From NCBI GenBank assembly GCA_021827925.1, contig JAKATZ010000031.1, positions 1 through 38,129 on the forward strand: DNA of 38,129 bases, given 5' to 3'. Shown piece by piece: positions 22,000 through 29,390 of this stretch (position 1 is the stretch's first letter; each line of letters starts with the position of its first letter). Origin of the DNA: Microcaldota archaeon (GTDB lineage Archaea > Micrarchaeota > Micrarchaeia > Micrarchaeales > CABMGC01). Under the pieces are notes generated by a model. The model did no database searches. It had not been told where the DNA came from and saw nothing but the letters and a program-made list of their open reading frames with translations. The position numbers and the translations under genes were made by a program.

Positions 22000-24042
22000 A
22001 TGATGCCGGAAGAAGCAAATTCTACCGTACGGGCTAAGAATCCAGTGCAATCCATGCCTACCTCCTCCGGCCCAAGATCAGCAAGCGGAGCCATTGGAAA
22101 GCCGATCATAGCGATAGCCGCTCTCGCGGTGCTAGCTGTAGTGGTTCTAGGCGCACTGTATCTCTCATCTGGCAAGGGAGCAAGCTATTCACGGGTGTAT
22201 GGTCTACTTTCGTCTGGCAAGCCTTTCACTATGTATCAGCTGATGAAAGCCGCGAATATCTCCCTAACATCACAGGCAACGAGCAGTTCTGCCGGCAACG
22301 CTTCAGAAACAATAACCGGAAGTGCAAGCGTAGAGTACAGCGGGGTCCACATAAGCCTGCCATTCTCAATCAACGGCACCGCCCTATATTACAACGGCTA
22401 CTCCGCCTCAAGGGACCGCATAAGGCTTTTTAATCAGAACCTCAAGTTCGCGGCAATAGGCACTCCTACCGCTTCATACGAATGCTATGACCTTAACATG
22501 CCTTCCGAACTGTTATCAGCTATCCTCTCAAGCACATACGGGGGTTCTACAACTCAGAGCCAGCCGACGAATTACAAATGCGTGCGCCAGCAAGGTTCAA
22601 ACACTACAGTGCTAAAGAACCTCCTCAGTAACAGCACATTCATGTTCTTATACGGCAGTGCACTCAACAGCACCGAACTCAACGCATCAACAGTAAAGCA
22701 GACCAGTTTTGGAGGCAACTCCTGCGTTTACATCAGCGGAACAGTAACATTCAACGGCACAAGGCTGGTACATGCCCTAGAATCTTTGAAGCAGGCGCAG
22801 GCAAACAGCAGCATTTCCAATCAGAGCATCAGCATAACCGGCGGAGGCCCCTATTCCCTTTGCTATTCCATCTCGAAGAATACAGCCCTGAATTTCTCGG
22901 TGAGCATGAACTTCACTGTTAACTATTCAGCTCCGCAGAGCTTATATTCACCGGCATCAAGTTCTGAGTTTGGCATAGGTTTCTCGATGTCTGGGGTATC
23001 AATCCCTGGCACGCCGCCTTCGAGCAGCAGTTTCGCTGCCCTGCCGTACCCAACTGTAAACGGCACCTGCCCTTCCGGCCTTATCCTTTATTCTACAAGC
23101 ATGGTGCCCCTGCAGTATTCCTGCCAGGATGTATCAATGAACTCGACTGGAGGCACGCGGTTCCTTCTCTCGCCTTCAGCAAACAGCTCAATCTACCAAT
23201 ACCCTTACCTTCCCGGCTCTTCGGGATCCGGAACAGCCACTCTCCTGGGATTGGCCTGTATAAACCAGGCAGACGTTATTGGCGGCAATCTGTACAATGC
23301 CTATGATGGCAACTACAATGCCTCTTATTTTGTACCGGTAAACATGACACTTGGATCAAACAGCAGCGTTACTCTTGTTGCACATTGCAATGGTCGTTCT
23401 GCAATCACACCGCAATACACGGGATATCTTTACGGGGTTTTCAAAACCGATTACACCGGAACGCCGACGAATACGGTGGAGGTTATTGGATCCTTCTCCG
23501 TACTCCCTACAATTGCCCATTCTGTGGGAAGCAACAAAAACACCGGCCCAGTGTCCCAGACAGTTTCAATATCCAACACGACCGCTCTCTATCCCACCGT
23601 CTCAAGCGTTTCAAGCTCAGGCAGCACATACGGCTTCAACGGCACTGCCTCTTCTTCAGGAAGCCTGTTCAATACCGGTTCGTTATGCATAGCTGGCCCG
23701 GGATATTACTGCACAACCCCATTATACAATACAAATGAAACAATAGCGCTGCAGTTCGGCCAGAGTTCAGGCTCGCAGTGGAACAATACCTACCTTCTTT
23801 TTGTAAATTCTTCGGAAGACAATGCGGTTGCTTACGGATTCACTCCAGGAGTTGGAATAGGCTCAGGGGCAGTGTACCTTGGCTCTCTATACTCGGGAGA
23901 AGCCGTAAATGTTTCCCTGCCAACCGGAACGAGCATTGCACCTGGATCTACGATGTACGGATACCTCTGGGCATCGTACGAAACGCCTGGCCAGACTTCC
24001 CCCAATCTTGTAGAAGCAGGAACTCTTGAAGTGCAGTCCTAA
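22000..24042 (+). CDS. Large membrane-anchored, glycosylation-rich surface protein
   Basis: This 680-residue protein has a short cytoplasmic N-terminus of about 32 residues, one membrane span (PIIAIAALAVLAVVVLGALY, about 35-54) and a very Ser/Thr/Asn-rich outer part. About 25 N-x-S/T sequons are visible outside the membrane, which suggests heavy N-glycosylation. Cysteines occur in spaced pairs (YECYDL/YKCVRQ, SCVYIS/SLCYSI, ACINQ/AHCNG, LCIAGPGYYC), fitting stacked disulfide-bonded modules. Two diverged C-terminal repeats end in GYLYGVFKTDYTGTPTNTVE and GYLWASYETPGQTSPNLVEA. No catalytic motif is seen. Tandem ATGs at 22000 and 22003 follow a TATA-like attataagc (21964-21972). It is probably an S-layer-like or other cell-envelope protein. 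Confidence 0.8.
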   Translation: MMPEEANSTVRAKNPVQSMPTSSGPRSASGAIGKPIIAIAALAVLAVVVLGALYLSSGKGASYSRVYGLLSSGKPFTMYQLMKAANISLTSQATSSSAGNASETITGSASVEYSGVHISLPFSINGTALYYNGYSASRDRIRLFNQNLKFAAIGTPTASYECYDLNMPSELLSAILSSTYGGSTTQSQPTNYKCVRQQGSNTTVLKNLLSNSTFMFLYGSALNSTELNASTVKQTSFGGNSCVYISGTVTFNGTRLVHALESLKQAQANSSISNQSISITGGGPYSLCYSISKNTALNFSVSMNFTVNYSAPQSLYSPASSSEFGIGFSMSGVSIPGTPPSSSSFAALPYPTVNGTCPSGLILYSTSMVPLQYSCQDVSMNSTGGTRFLLSPSANSSIYQYPYLPGSSGSGTATLLGLACINQADVIGGNLYNAYDGNYNASYFVPVNMTLGSNSSVTLVAHCNGRSAITPQYTGYLYGVFKTDYTGTPTNTVEVIGSFSVLPTIAHSVGSNKNTGPVSQTVSISNTTALYPTVSSVSSSGSTYGFNGTASSSGSLFNTGSLCIAGPGYYCTTPLYNTNETIALQFGQSSGSQWNNTYLLFVNSSEDNAVAYGFTPGVGIGSGAVYLGSLYSGEAVNVSLPTGTSIAPGSTMYGYLWASYETPGQTSPNLVEAGTLEVQS

Positions 24043-24180
24043 AAATAAGGAATAAGCTGCCATGCCTCGAAAATGATTAGTAATGTGCATGCTGTCCAGT
24101 ATCACTTGTAGAAGAAAACATCGGCAGACAATCCCTTTCTCACTAGGCTGAGCCGGAGTGTAGGAAAAGTATCAACGCGA

Positions 24181-24648
24181 TCATACCTTTATCTCTCCCT
24201 TGCCTATCGCGTCTATTATCTCGGTGGCCGGTTTGCCTTCGCATGTTATGTTCATGCTCTTGCATGTGCCAAGGACCTGCTTTACTCTGTCTGCCGTACT
24301 GTTGCCGTATAGTTTGCCCTCCTTCGCCTGCGCCACCTTCTTTACCTGTTCAATTGTTATATTTCCTGCAATCTCATCTTTGCTCTTTGCACCGTTAGGG
24401 ATTCCTATCTCCTTCAGTATGAGCGCACTTGTAGGGGGAGAACCAACCTCAACCGTGAACTTCTTTGTCGAAGGATTCACGGAAACCTTTACCGGTATCT
24501 TTATCCCTTCAAAGGCCTTCGTCTTCTCGTTGATCTCGTTTATTATGCCTGCTATGTTCACTCCCAACGGACCCAGCGCAGGTCCAAAAGGCGGACCGCT
24601 TGTAGCCTTCCCTCCCTCTATCAATCCATTTATTATAACGTCTGCCAT
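24181..24648 (-). CDS. rpl11: 50S ribosomal protein uL11
   Basis: L11 forms the GTPase-associated stalk base. The conserved N-terminus is LIEGGKATSGPPFGPALGPL followed by GVNIAGIINEINEKT. Then come IPVKVSVNPSTKKFTVEVG with SPPTSALILKE, and the C-terminal rRNA-binding domain ITIEQVKKVAQAKEGKLYGN ending VLGTCKSMNITCEG. Length is 155 residues. ATG 24648 follows the Spt5 stop by one base; TTG 24657 is in frame but would overlap. The common archaeal order Spt5-L11 is kept, but L1 and L10 do not follow: the next gene is a convergent surface protein 138 bases away. Confidence 0.96.
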   Translation of the reverse strand: MADVIINGLIEGGKATSGPPFGPALGPLGVNIAGIINEINEKTKAFEGIKIPVKVSVNPSTKKFTVEVGSPPTSALILKEIGIPNGAKSKDEIAGNITIEQVKKVAQAKEGKLYGNSTADRVKQVLGTCKSMNITCEGKPATEIIDAIGKGEIKV

Positions 24649-24649
24649 A

Positions 24650-25096
24650 TCAAACAACCTCCGCTTTTTCTATTATCCTCGCAATATTGGATTTAGTTGT
24701 AACTGGTATTGGAACTGCAACATCCATCAGTTCAACGGTTATTTCGTCCTTCACAGTATCCACCTTCCTTACCTTGGCCTTGTATCCTTTGAAAGGTCCG
24801 CCTATGAACTCTATTATGTCGTTAACTCCTATCTCCTGCACATTCTGCTTGACAGTCAGTATCCTGTCCAGTTCTGCTTCTTCAAGAGGCTTCGGAAGCA
24901 TGCCCTTTACATGAGGCTCGTTCATTATGAGCTCCCTGCATGCGCTCTCGCTCTCACTTTCCAGCACGAGATAACCTCTCATGCCTGTAGGAAGTATTAT
25001 CGAGTATATCGGCAGGTTTGTCTTGGAAACCTTGTTCTCAAGTATATCTGCCGTTATCTTTTCTTGGCTTGAAGTTACTCTCACTACCAGATACAT
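24650..25096 (-). CDS. spt5: Transcription elongation factor Spt5
   Basis: This is archaeal Spt5 (NusG homologue), which with Spt4 clamps RNA polymerase for processive elongation. The NGN domain begins MYLVVRVTSSQEKITADILE and contains PTGMRGYLVLESESESACRE and VKGMLPKPLEEAELDRIL. The C-terminal KOW domain has VNDIIEFIGGPFKGYKAKV and KDEITVELMDVAVPIPVT. Length is 148 residues, normal. ATG 25096 is chosen over GTG 25111 because it gives the family N-terminus and fits the TATA-like element at 25117-25126. Its partner Spt4 is encoded at 31732-31920. Confidence 0.95.
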   Translation of the reverse strand: MYLVVRVTSSQEKITADILENKVSKTNLPIYSIILPTGMRGYLVLESESESACRELIMNEPHVKGMLPKPLEEAELDRILTVKQNVQEIGVNDIIEFIGGPFKGYKAKVRKVDTVKDEITVELMDVAVPIPVTTKSNIARIIEKAEVV

Positions 25097-25116
25097 CGTC
25101 TCACATTGCACTATAC

Positions 25117-25140
25117 ATTATTTATCTCTTTATTTATAAG
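25117..25140. promoter_or_regulatory. Divergent promoters, spt5-rpl11 and trm5
   Basis: cattatttatc (about 25117-25126) is about 26 bases from both ATG 25096 on minus and ATG 25153 on plus. A second TATA-like run, tatttataag (25131-25140), could also serve spt5. Confidence 0.5.
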
Positions 25141-25152
25141 TTATCCCTTTAT

Positions 25153-26145
25153 ATGGAAGGGATCAAAGCAAACCCGCAAAATGCCGAGAAGACCCGGCTT
25201 TATCTCAAGAAGCATAAACTGCTAGCTGAGAGATATAAAGTATTTAGGAAGGATTCCTTTATATATTTTCCTATCACCTGCGCTCCCGCAGCGGCAGATG
25301 TCAAGGCTCTGCGCAGAATCGGTGCCATGGCGGTATCTGCGGAGTTTGAGCCTTCGGGTAGCGACATCCCCAAACCTCCGGACGGCCTGAGAAGCGGGAT
25401 AGACCTTCTTGGCAACATAGCGATAATAGATGCAGATCCACCTATGGCCAGGAAAGCCGCAAGCGTGATACTATCTTCCAATAAGGGAGTAACCACTGTA
25501 CTGCGAAAGGGAAGTGCGGTGAAGGGCGTATACCGCAAGAGGAAGTACATATATGTGGCAGGCAAGCGCGAGTATACTGCCAGGTACAACGAGAACGGAT
25601 GTTCATTCACTTTCGATGTAAGGAAGACTTTCTTCTCGCCCCGCCTTGCATACGAGCGGAAGAGGGTCGCAGACGCATCCAGAAACGGGGAGAACGTGGT
25701 GGTGATGTTTGCAGGGATCGGCCCGTTCGCCATAGAAATAGCGAAAAAGAATCCGGATTCGAATGTTGTCGCAATAGAACTTAACCGCGCGGCTTACGGA
25801 TTCATGCGCAAGAATGCGTCCGCGAACCGCGTAGGAAACGTGGTCCCTTTAAACGCCGATGTAAGAAAAGTGAAACGCAAATACGGTAGATTCGCTGATA
25901 GGATAGTGATGCCCTTGCCGAAGGACTCCTATGACTTTCTCGATGTTGCGGAGGCAATGGCGAAGGACGGCTGTACTATCCACTACTATGCGTTCGGAGA
26001 CAAAGGCAGTGCCTATGATGTCCATTCTGACAAGATACTTGAATTCTTCCGGAAAAAGGGACGCAATCCTAGAATGTCCTTCTGGAGAGTCGTAAGGCCT
26101 TATTCTCCAAAGATCATCGAGATCGTGATAGATTTCACCGTGTGA
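25153..26145 (+). CDS. trm5: tRNA (guanine37-N1)-methyltransferase Trm5
   Basis: This SAM-dependent enzyme makes m1G37 next to the anticodon and prevents frameshifts. The C-terminal Rossmann domain shows the Trm5 signature FFSPRLAYERKRVAD, then motif I NVVVMFAGIGPFAIEIAKK, VVAIELNRAAYGFMRKNA and the NADVRKV site; RIVMPLPKDSYDFL is the catalytic/binding loop (usually N/D-PP; here MPLPKDS). The N-terminal half contains the D2-type region (GLRSGIDLLGNIAIID). Length is 330 residues, matching the archaeal Trm5b type. ATG 25153 is supported by the TATA element about 26-32 bases upstream; the longer frame from 25018 runs through the divergent promoter. Confidence 0.92.
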   Translation: MEGIKANPQNAEKTRLYLKKHKLLAERYKVFRKDSFIYFPITCAPAAADVKALRRIGAMAVSAEFEPSGSDIPKPPDGLRSGIDLLGNIAIIDADPPMARKAASVILSSNKGVTTVLRKGSAVKGVYRKRKYIYVAGKREYTARYNENGCSFTFDVRKTFFSPRLAYERKRVADASRNGENVVVMFAGIGPFAIEIAKKNPDSNVVAIELNRAAYGFMRKNASANRVGNVVPLNADVRKVKRKYGRFADRIVMPLPKDSYDFLDVAEAMAKDGCTIHYYAFGDKGSAYDVHSDKILEFFRKKGRNPRMSFWRVVRPYSPKIIEIVIDFTV

Positions 26146-26167
26146 CAGCGGACGTCTCGCACAAAGA

Positions 26168-26176
26168 AATATAAAG
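26168..26176 (+). promoter_or_regulatory. TATA box of mosaic prepilin copy A
   Basis: aatataaag is centred at 26172 and predicts a start at about 26198, five bases before ATG 26203. Confidence 0.55.
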
Positions 26177-26202
26177 TTTAAAATCCAGCAAAAACCGATC
26201 AG

Positions 26203-27489
26203 ATGATATCGCAGTCCGCAATAGAGCTCATGTCGACCTACTCCTGGGCTCTCCTGATAACGGCGATATTCCTCGCTACAGTGACAACGATCGTGTACAC
26301 CAAAGGCTCGGTGTACAGTACGCCATCAAGCTGCTACATAAGCCCTTCATTCCCGTGCTACGAGGCTGTAACATCCGCTGCCGGTTCACTGGGGTCTGGT
26401 TCTAACATTGTGATCAAGTTCTCAAACAACCTGGGCACAACGATAAACTTCCCCGTCAATTCATTTCACGTGCTGCCGACATACGCGAATACAATCTACG
26501 ACGGCGAGTGCTTTCCATCCAACGCAATCACCGGCAGCATAGTGACATGCAATGCAATAATTCCCGGTTTCAATCCAACCCTTGGGTCACAGCTCTCGCC
26601 GAAATTCTACGTCAGCTATAAGATCTGCAATGGCAACTGCGTGCAGTTGCAACTGTTGCCTCTTTATAACACCACTGGCTATGCTACCTCATACGCATCT
26701 CCTTCCTCGATAAGCTCAACCAGTACCTCAACGATCAGCATTCCTACGACGAGCTCTACGAGTACATCTACAATAAGCACGTCAAGCACTTCCACGTCAA
26801 CTTCGACAAGCACCTCGACGTCAGCAAGCTCTACCTCTACTTCCTCATCAACAAGCACGCTCTCCACCACATCAAGCTCGACAAGCACCTCGACATCGAC
26901 TTCAACAACCACAATAACCTACACTGTATACTCGCAGACAGCCACGGTCCCTACGCTGAGCACCAATTCTGTATTCAATTATCCAGTAAGCACATCTGGA
27001 TCTTTTGTGGTGATCTCAATCTCAGAGGCAGGCGATCATATGTCAATAATCCCTCCATCCGGATGCACAACTCTACAGACAGGAGGCGGATACCAGCTTG
27101 CGTACATTGGCGTATGTCCTTCGCAGAGTTCAGGAACACAGTCTGTAGCCGTAGATACAACAAGTTCCGGCTACGGCACGGCATATCTTTCCGAATCAGC
27201 CTACATATTTCCTCCAGGATCATATTCCTATGCAAATCCGGGCACAAGCCTTGGCACCTGCACTGCGAGCACGTTGAGCATGTCCATACCGACAAGTCAG
27301 GTGTACCTCTGCAATGCAGGCAATGATGCGTCCCCTCCTTGGACTGTCAGCGGGACCATCGATGAATCAACATCCGCCGCGAGCTTTTATTATGCTGCCA
27401 ACTGGCACCAGACATCGTCTGCCACGTGCACCACAACCGCGTCCTCTCCCTGCCTGCAGATAGGCGGCGTCGGGATTACGGCGACATAG
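26203..27489 (+). CDS. Prepilin-like surface protein with Ser/Thr linker, mosaic copy A
   Basis: The N-terminus MISQSAIELMSTYSWALLI is a class III prepilin-like helix, but unlike copy B it has no Lys or Arg before the Gln. A Cys-rich globular part follows (SSCYISPSFPCYE, ANTIYDGECFPSNAITGS, IVTCNAIIPGFNP, KICNGNC). A low-complexity linker of about 75 residues, nearly all Ser and Thr, spans roughly residues 168-245. A C-terminal beta-rich domain has further cysteines (PPSGCTTLQTGGG, GVCPSQSSG, LGTCTASTL). Length is 428 residues. Its first 417 bases match the next gene almost exactly outside one short cassette. The Ser/Thr linker may be O-glycosylated. An in-frame TAA upstream rules out a longer start. 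Confidence 0.83.
   Translation: MISQSAIELMSTYSWALLITAIFLATVTTIVYTKGSVYSTPSSCYISPSFPCYEAVTSAAGSLGSGSNIVIKFSNNLGTTINFPVNSFHVLPTYANTIYDGECFPSNAITGSIVTCNAIIPGFNPTLGSQLSPKFYVSYKICNGNCVQLQLLPLYNTTGYATSYASPSSISSTSTSTISIPTTSSTSTSTISTSSTSTSTSTSTSTSASSTSTSSSTSTLSTTSSSTSTSTSTSTTTITYTVYSQTATVPTLSTNSVFNYPVSTSGSFVVISISEAGDHMSIIPPSGCTTLQTGGGYQLAYIGVCPSQSSGTQSVAVDTTSSGYGTAYLSESAYIFPPGSYSYANPGTSLGTCTASTLSMSIPTSQVYLCNAGNDASPPWTVSGTIDESTSAASFYYAANWHQTSSATCTTTASSPCLQIGGVGITAT
26211..26364 (+). repeat. Duplicated block 1 (copy A), matches 27566-27719
   Basis: This is a 154-base direct repeat with two mismatches to 27566-27719 (c/t in the codon for Leu/Phe, and one silent t/c). It encodes the prepilin helix and the first Cys-containing part. 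Confidence 0.93.
26422..26619 (+). repeat. Duplicated block 2 (copy A), matches 27768-27965
   Basis: This is a 198-base direct repeat with five mismatches to 27768-27965, one of them amino-acid changing (Val/Phe). Between blocks 1 and 2 the copies carry unrelated cassettes of 57 bases (26365-26421) and 48 bases (27720-27767). Confidence 0.93.
26704..26922 (+). repeat. Ser/Thr codon low-complexity tract
   Basis: This is a run of Ser and Thr codons (tcn, agc/agt, acn) inside mosaic prepilin copy A, built from short imperfect units such as agcacctcgac and acgtcaagc. Because synonymous codons are mixed, it is not a pure DNA microsatellite, so the protein composition appears selected. A long opposite-strand open frame across it is a shadow. 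Confidence 0.8.
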
Positions 27490-27520
27490 GTCCAAAGTCC
27501 CCTGTCCTTCCTCCAAAAAG

Positions 27521-27530
27521 CATTATATAG
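27521..27530 (+). promoter_or_regulatory. TATA box of mosaic prepilin copy B
   Basis: cattatatag is centred at about 27526, 26 bases before ATG 27552, predicting a leaderless transcript. Confidence 0.65.
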
Positions 27531-27551
27531 CTTCACAGAGTCTCATATCGC

Positions 27552-28058
27552 ATGAAAGGCCGTTCGCAGTCCGCAATAGAGTTCATGTCGACCTACTCCT
27601 GGGCTCTCCTGATAACGGCGATATTCCTCGCCACAGTGACAACGATCGTGTACACCAAAGGCTCGGTGTACAGTACGCCATCAAGCTGCTACATAAGCCC
27701 TTCATTCCCGTGCTACGAGATGCTTATACTGGTGGGGAATACCGGATCCAACGTGGTGGTGGCCTTTTCAAACAACCTGGGCACAACGATAAACTTCCCC
27801 GTCAATTCATTTCACGTGCTGCCGACATACGCGAATACAATCTACGACGGCGAGTGCTTTCCCTCCAATGCAATCACCGGCAGCATAGTGACATGCAATG
27901 CAATAATTCCCGGTTTCAATCCAACCCTCGGGTCACAGCTATCGCCGAAATTCTACTTCAGCTATGCGATATGCTCCCCGTCATGCGCAGCACAAAGTTC
28001 GTTTTCGCAATACAACACAACAGGCTTCGCAACCGCATACGCTTCTCCTGTAAAATAA
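27552..28058 (+). CDS. Prepilin-like surface protein, mosaic copy B
   Basis: This 168-residue tandem paralogue of the preceding gene has an intact class III signal: MKGRSQSAIEFMSTYSWALL with Lys and Arg before the Gln. The same Cys-containing globular part follows, but it ends soon after YASPVK where copy A continues into its Ser/Thr linker. DNA identity to copy A is about 98% over two blocks of 154 and 198 bases. Between them, copy A encodes AVTSAAGSLGSGSNIVIKF and this copy MLILVGNTGSNVVVAF. It has its own TATA box. Pilin or minor-pilin function is inferred from the signal only. Confidence 0.85.
   Translation: MKGRSQSAIEFMSTYSWALLITAIFLATVTTIVYTKGSVYSTPSSCYISPSFPCYEMLILVGNTGSNVVVAFSNNLGTTINFPVNSFHVLPTYANTIYDGECFPSNAITGSIVTCNAIIPGFNPTLGSQLSPKFYFSYAICSPSCAAQSSFSQYNTTGFATAYASPVK
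27566..27719 (+). repeat. Duplicated block 1 (copy B)
   Basis: This is the partner of 26211-26364, offset by 1355 bases, with two mismatches in 154. Confidence 0.93.
27768..27965 (+). repeat. Duplicated block 2 (copy B)
   Basis: This is the partner of 26422-26619, offset by 1346 bases, with five mismatches in 198. Confidence 0.93.
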
Positions 28059-28069
28059 ACATGTTAGGG

Positions 28070-28555
28070 TCAATCCTCCCGCCGCCTCTCATTCTTACGT
28101 CCAGCCCCTGATTTAAAGATGGATACAGCCTTTCTGAATTCTTCCGGAGATTCGAAATTCTCGTACACGCTTGCAAAACGTATGTAAGCCACCGGGTCAA
28201 GTCTGAAGAGTTCCTTTATGACCATGTCTCCTATCTCGCTGCTTCCAATCTCCTTCACTCCACGTGATCTTATCCTCATCTCTATTCTGTCAGCTATGTC
28301 ATCTATCTCCTTCATTCCTATGTTCCTTTTTTCGCAGGCCTTTGCCATCCCTCCGAGAACCTTTCCTCTATCAAAAGGCTCCCTGGTCCCGTTTCTCTTT
28401 ACAACAGTCACGTCGGCGTGGTCAACCTTCTCGTACGTGGTAAATCTCTTTTTGCATGCGGCACACTCCCTCCTTCTCCTTATGCTGCTACCCTCAAGAA
28501 CTTCCCTAGAGTCTATGACTTCAGTATTCTCATTCTTGCAGTATGGGCATCTCAT
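28070..28555 (-). CDS. nrdR: Transcriptional repressor NrdR
   Basis: This is a regulator of ribonucleotide reductase genes that senses nucleotides. The N-terminal zinc ribbon is MRCPYCKNENTEVIDSRE with RRRRECAACKKRFTTYE. The ATP-cone domain has VVKRNGTREPFDRGKVLGGM and RLDPVAYIRFASVYENF near the end. All four zinc cysteines and the RFTTYE motif are present. Length is 161 residues, standard. ATG 28555 is preferred to TTG 28558. It starts 10 bases after the RNase HII gene on the same strand, so the two are probably cotranscribed. NrdR is mainly bacterial but occurs in some archaea. No reductase gene or NrdR box is visible here. Confidence 0.95.
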   Translation of the reverse strand: MRCPYCKNENTEVIDSREVLEGSSIRRRRECAACKKRFTTYEKVDHADVTVVKRNGTREPFDRGKVLGGMAKACEKRNIGMKEIDDIADRIEMRIRSRGVKEIGSSEIGDMVIKELFRLDPVAYIRFASVYENFESPEEFRKAVSIFKSGAGRKNERRRED

Positions 28556-28565
28556 CAAAGCACCC

Positions 28566-29300
28566 TTAGCTCCTTTCCCCTATGAAATCATCTATCCTGG
28601 TCTGCCTTATCATCCTTAAGGTCTTCCAGTACTCTCTGATGTAAGGCTTGAGACTGTTGTCTGGGAGGCAGCGCCGCAGTGCGTCTATTGTGTACCTGTC
28701 AGAAGGATAGCCAGAGCCGAGCTCCATTCCCGCCTCCTCCTCTATCTCGTCCATCGCCTTCTCCCTCTCAGATTTGGCTATTATGCTTGCGCAAGATACT
28801 ACGGGATATCTCGCATCCGCCTTATGCTCTGCAATCACCTGTATTTTCTTGCCTCCTTCGGGCCTTGCCCTGCCTCTTATCCCCTTAACCGCAAGGTTTT
28901 TCTTTGAGAAGAACCCTATCCTGACACCGAATCTCTCCGAAACGACATCTGGCGAGTCGAGAAGTATCCTGGCAGGCTCTTTTTCCATGCTGTCTATCAG
29001 CTTTGCAAAATTAAGCGCCTCAAGCTCATTGATAGATATCCTGCCCTCCATTGCTTTGTTTATCTCGTTGTTGTTTATTCTGTAAATACATACTTCCTCG
29101 GCGATTGAGTATATCTCATCCTTGAGGAATTCCCTCCTCTTGTTGGTCAATAGCTTTGAGTCCCGCACGCCTATCCTTGGCAGCTTGCCTTCCTTGCCTT
29201 TGCTTATTGAAACCAGGCTTATAACGAGCGGACCTATCACCGCTCCGCGCCCTGCCTCATCACCTCCTGCTATTATTATACAAACCACCCTGCGCGCCAT
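28566..29300 (-). CDS. rnhB: Ribonuclease HII
   Basis: The enzyme removes RNA primers and misincorporated ribonucleotides from DNA. Catalytic motifs are GGDEAGRGAVIGPLVI (Asp-Glu), GVRDSKLLTNKRRE, ARILLDSPDV (Asp), and VSCASIIAKSEREKAMDEIE (the family SIxAKxxRD-like helix, with Glu). GSGYPSDRYTIDAL is also conserved. Length is 244 residues, slightly long for archaea, with an insertion around FGVRIGFFSKKN. ATG 29300 is chosen because a minus-strand TATA box (29319-29330, GATTATATATC) predicts a start at about 29299; the frame extends to 29372 but that part overlaps the promoter. Confidence 0.94.
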   Translation of the reverse strand: MARRVVCIIIAGGDEAGRGAVIGPLVISLVSISKGKEGKLPRIGVRDSKLLTNKRREFLKDEIYSIAEEVCIYRINNNEINKAMEGRISINELEALNFAKLIDSMEKEPARILLDSPDVVSERFGVRIGFFSKKNLAVKGIRGRARPEGGKKIQVIAEHKADARYPVVSCASIIAKSEREKAMDEIEEEAGMELGSGYPSDRYTIDALRRCLPDNSLKPYIREYWKTLRMIRQTRIDDFIGERS

Positions 29301-29318
29301 CCATTTTCTGGCACAAAA

Positions 29319-29343
29319 GATATATAATCTGCATATTATAAAG
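29319..29343. promoter_or_regulatory. Divergent promoters, rnhB and alaX
   Basis: agatatataatct (29319-29330) serves rnhB on minus at the standard distance. catattataaag (29332-29343) on plus predicts a transcript start near 29363, leaving a leader of about 28 bases before TTG 29391. Confidence 0.5.
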
Positions 29344-29390
29344 TTATTCATTAAATCGGGTCTGTCAGCCACCTGCTTTGGTCGAGTTCA

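Noticed and set aside
25018-25152. N-terminal extension of Trm5
   Set aside because: It overlaps the start and promoter of spt5; ATG 25153 fits the TATA spacing.
26679-26912. Opposite-strand open frame of alternating Val/Glu/Asp across the Ser/Thr tract
   Set aside because: It is the reverse complement of Ser and Thr codons, which avoids stops automatically; there is no promoter or start context.
26704-26922. Short repeats that might suggest a CRISPR array or microsatellite
   Set aside because: There is no constant repeat/spacer spacing, and the units are mixed synonymous codons inside a coding frame.
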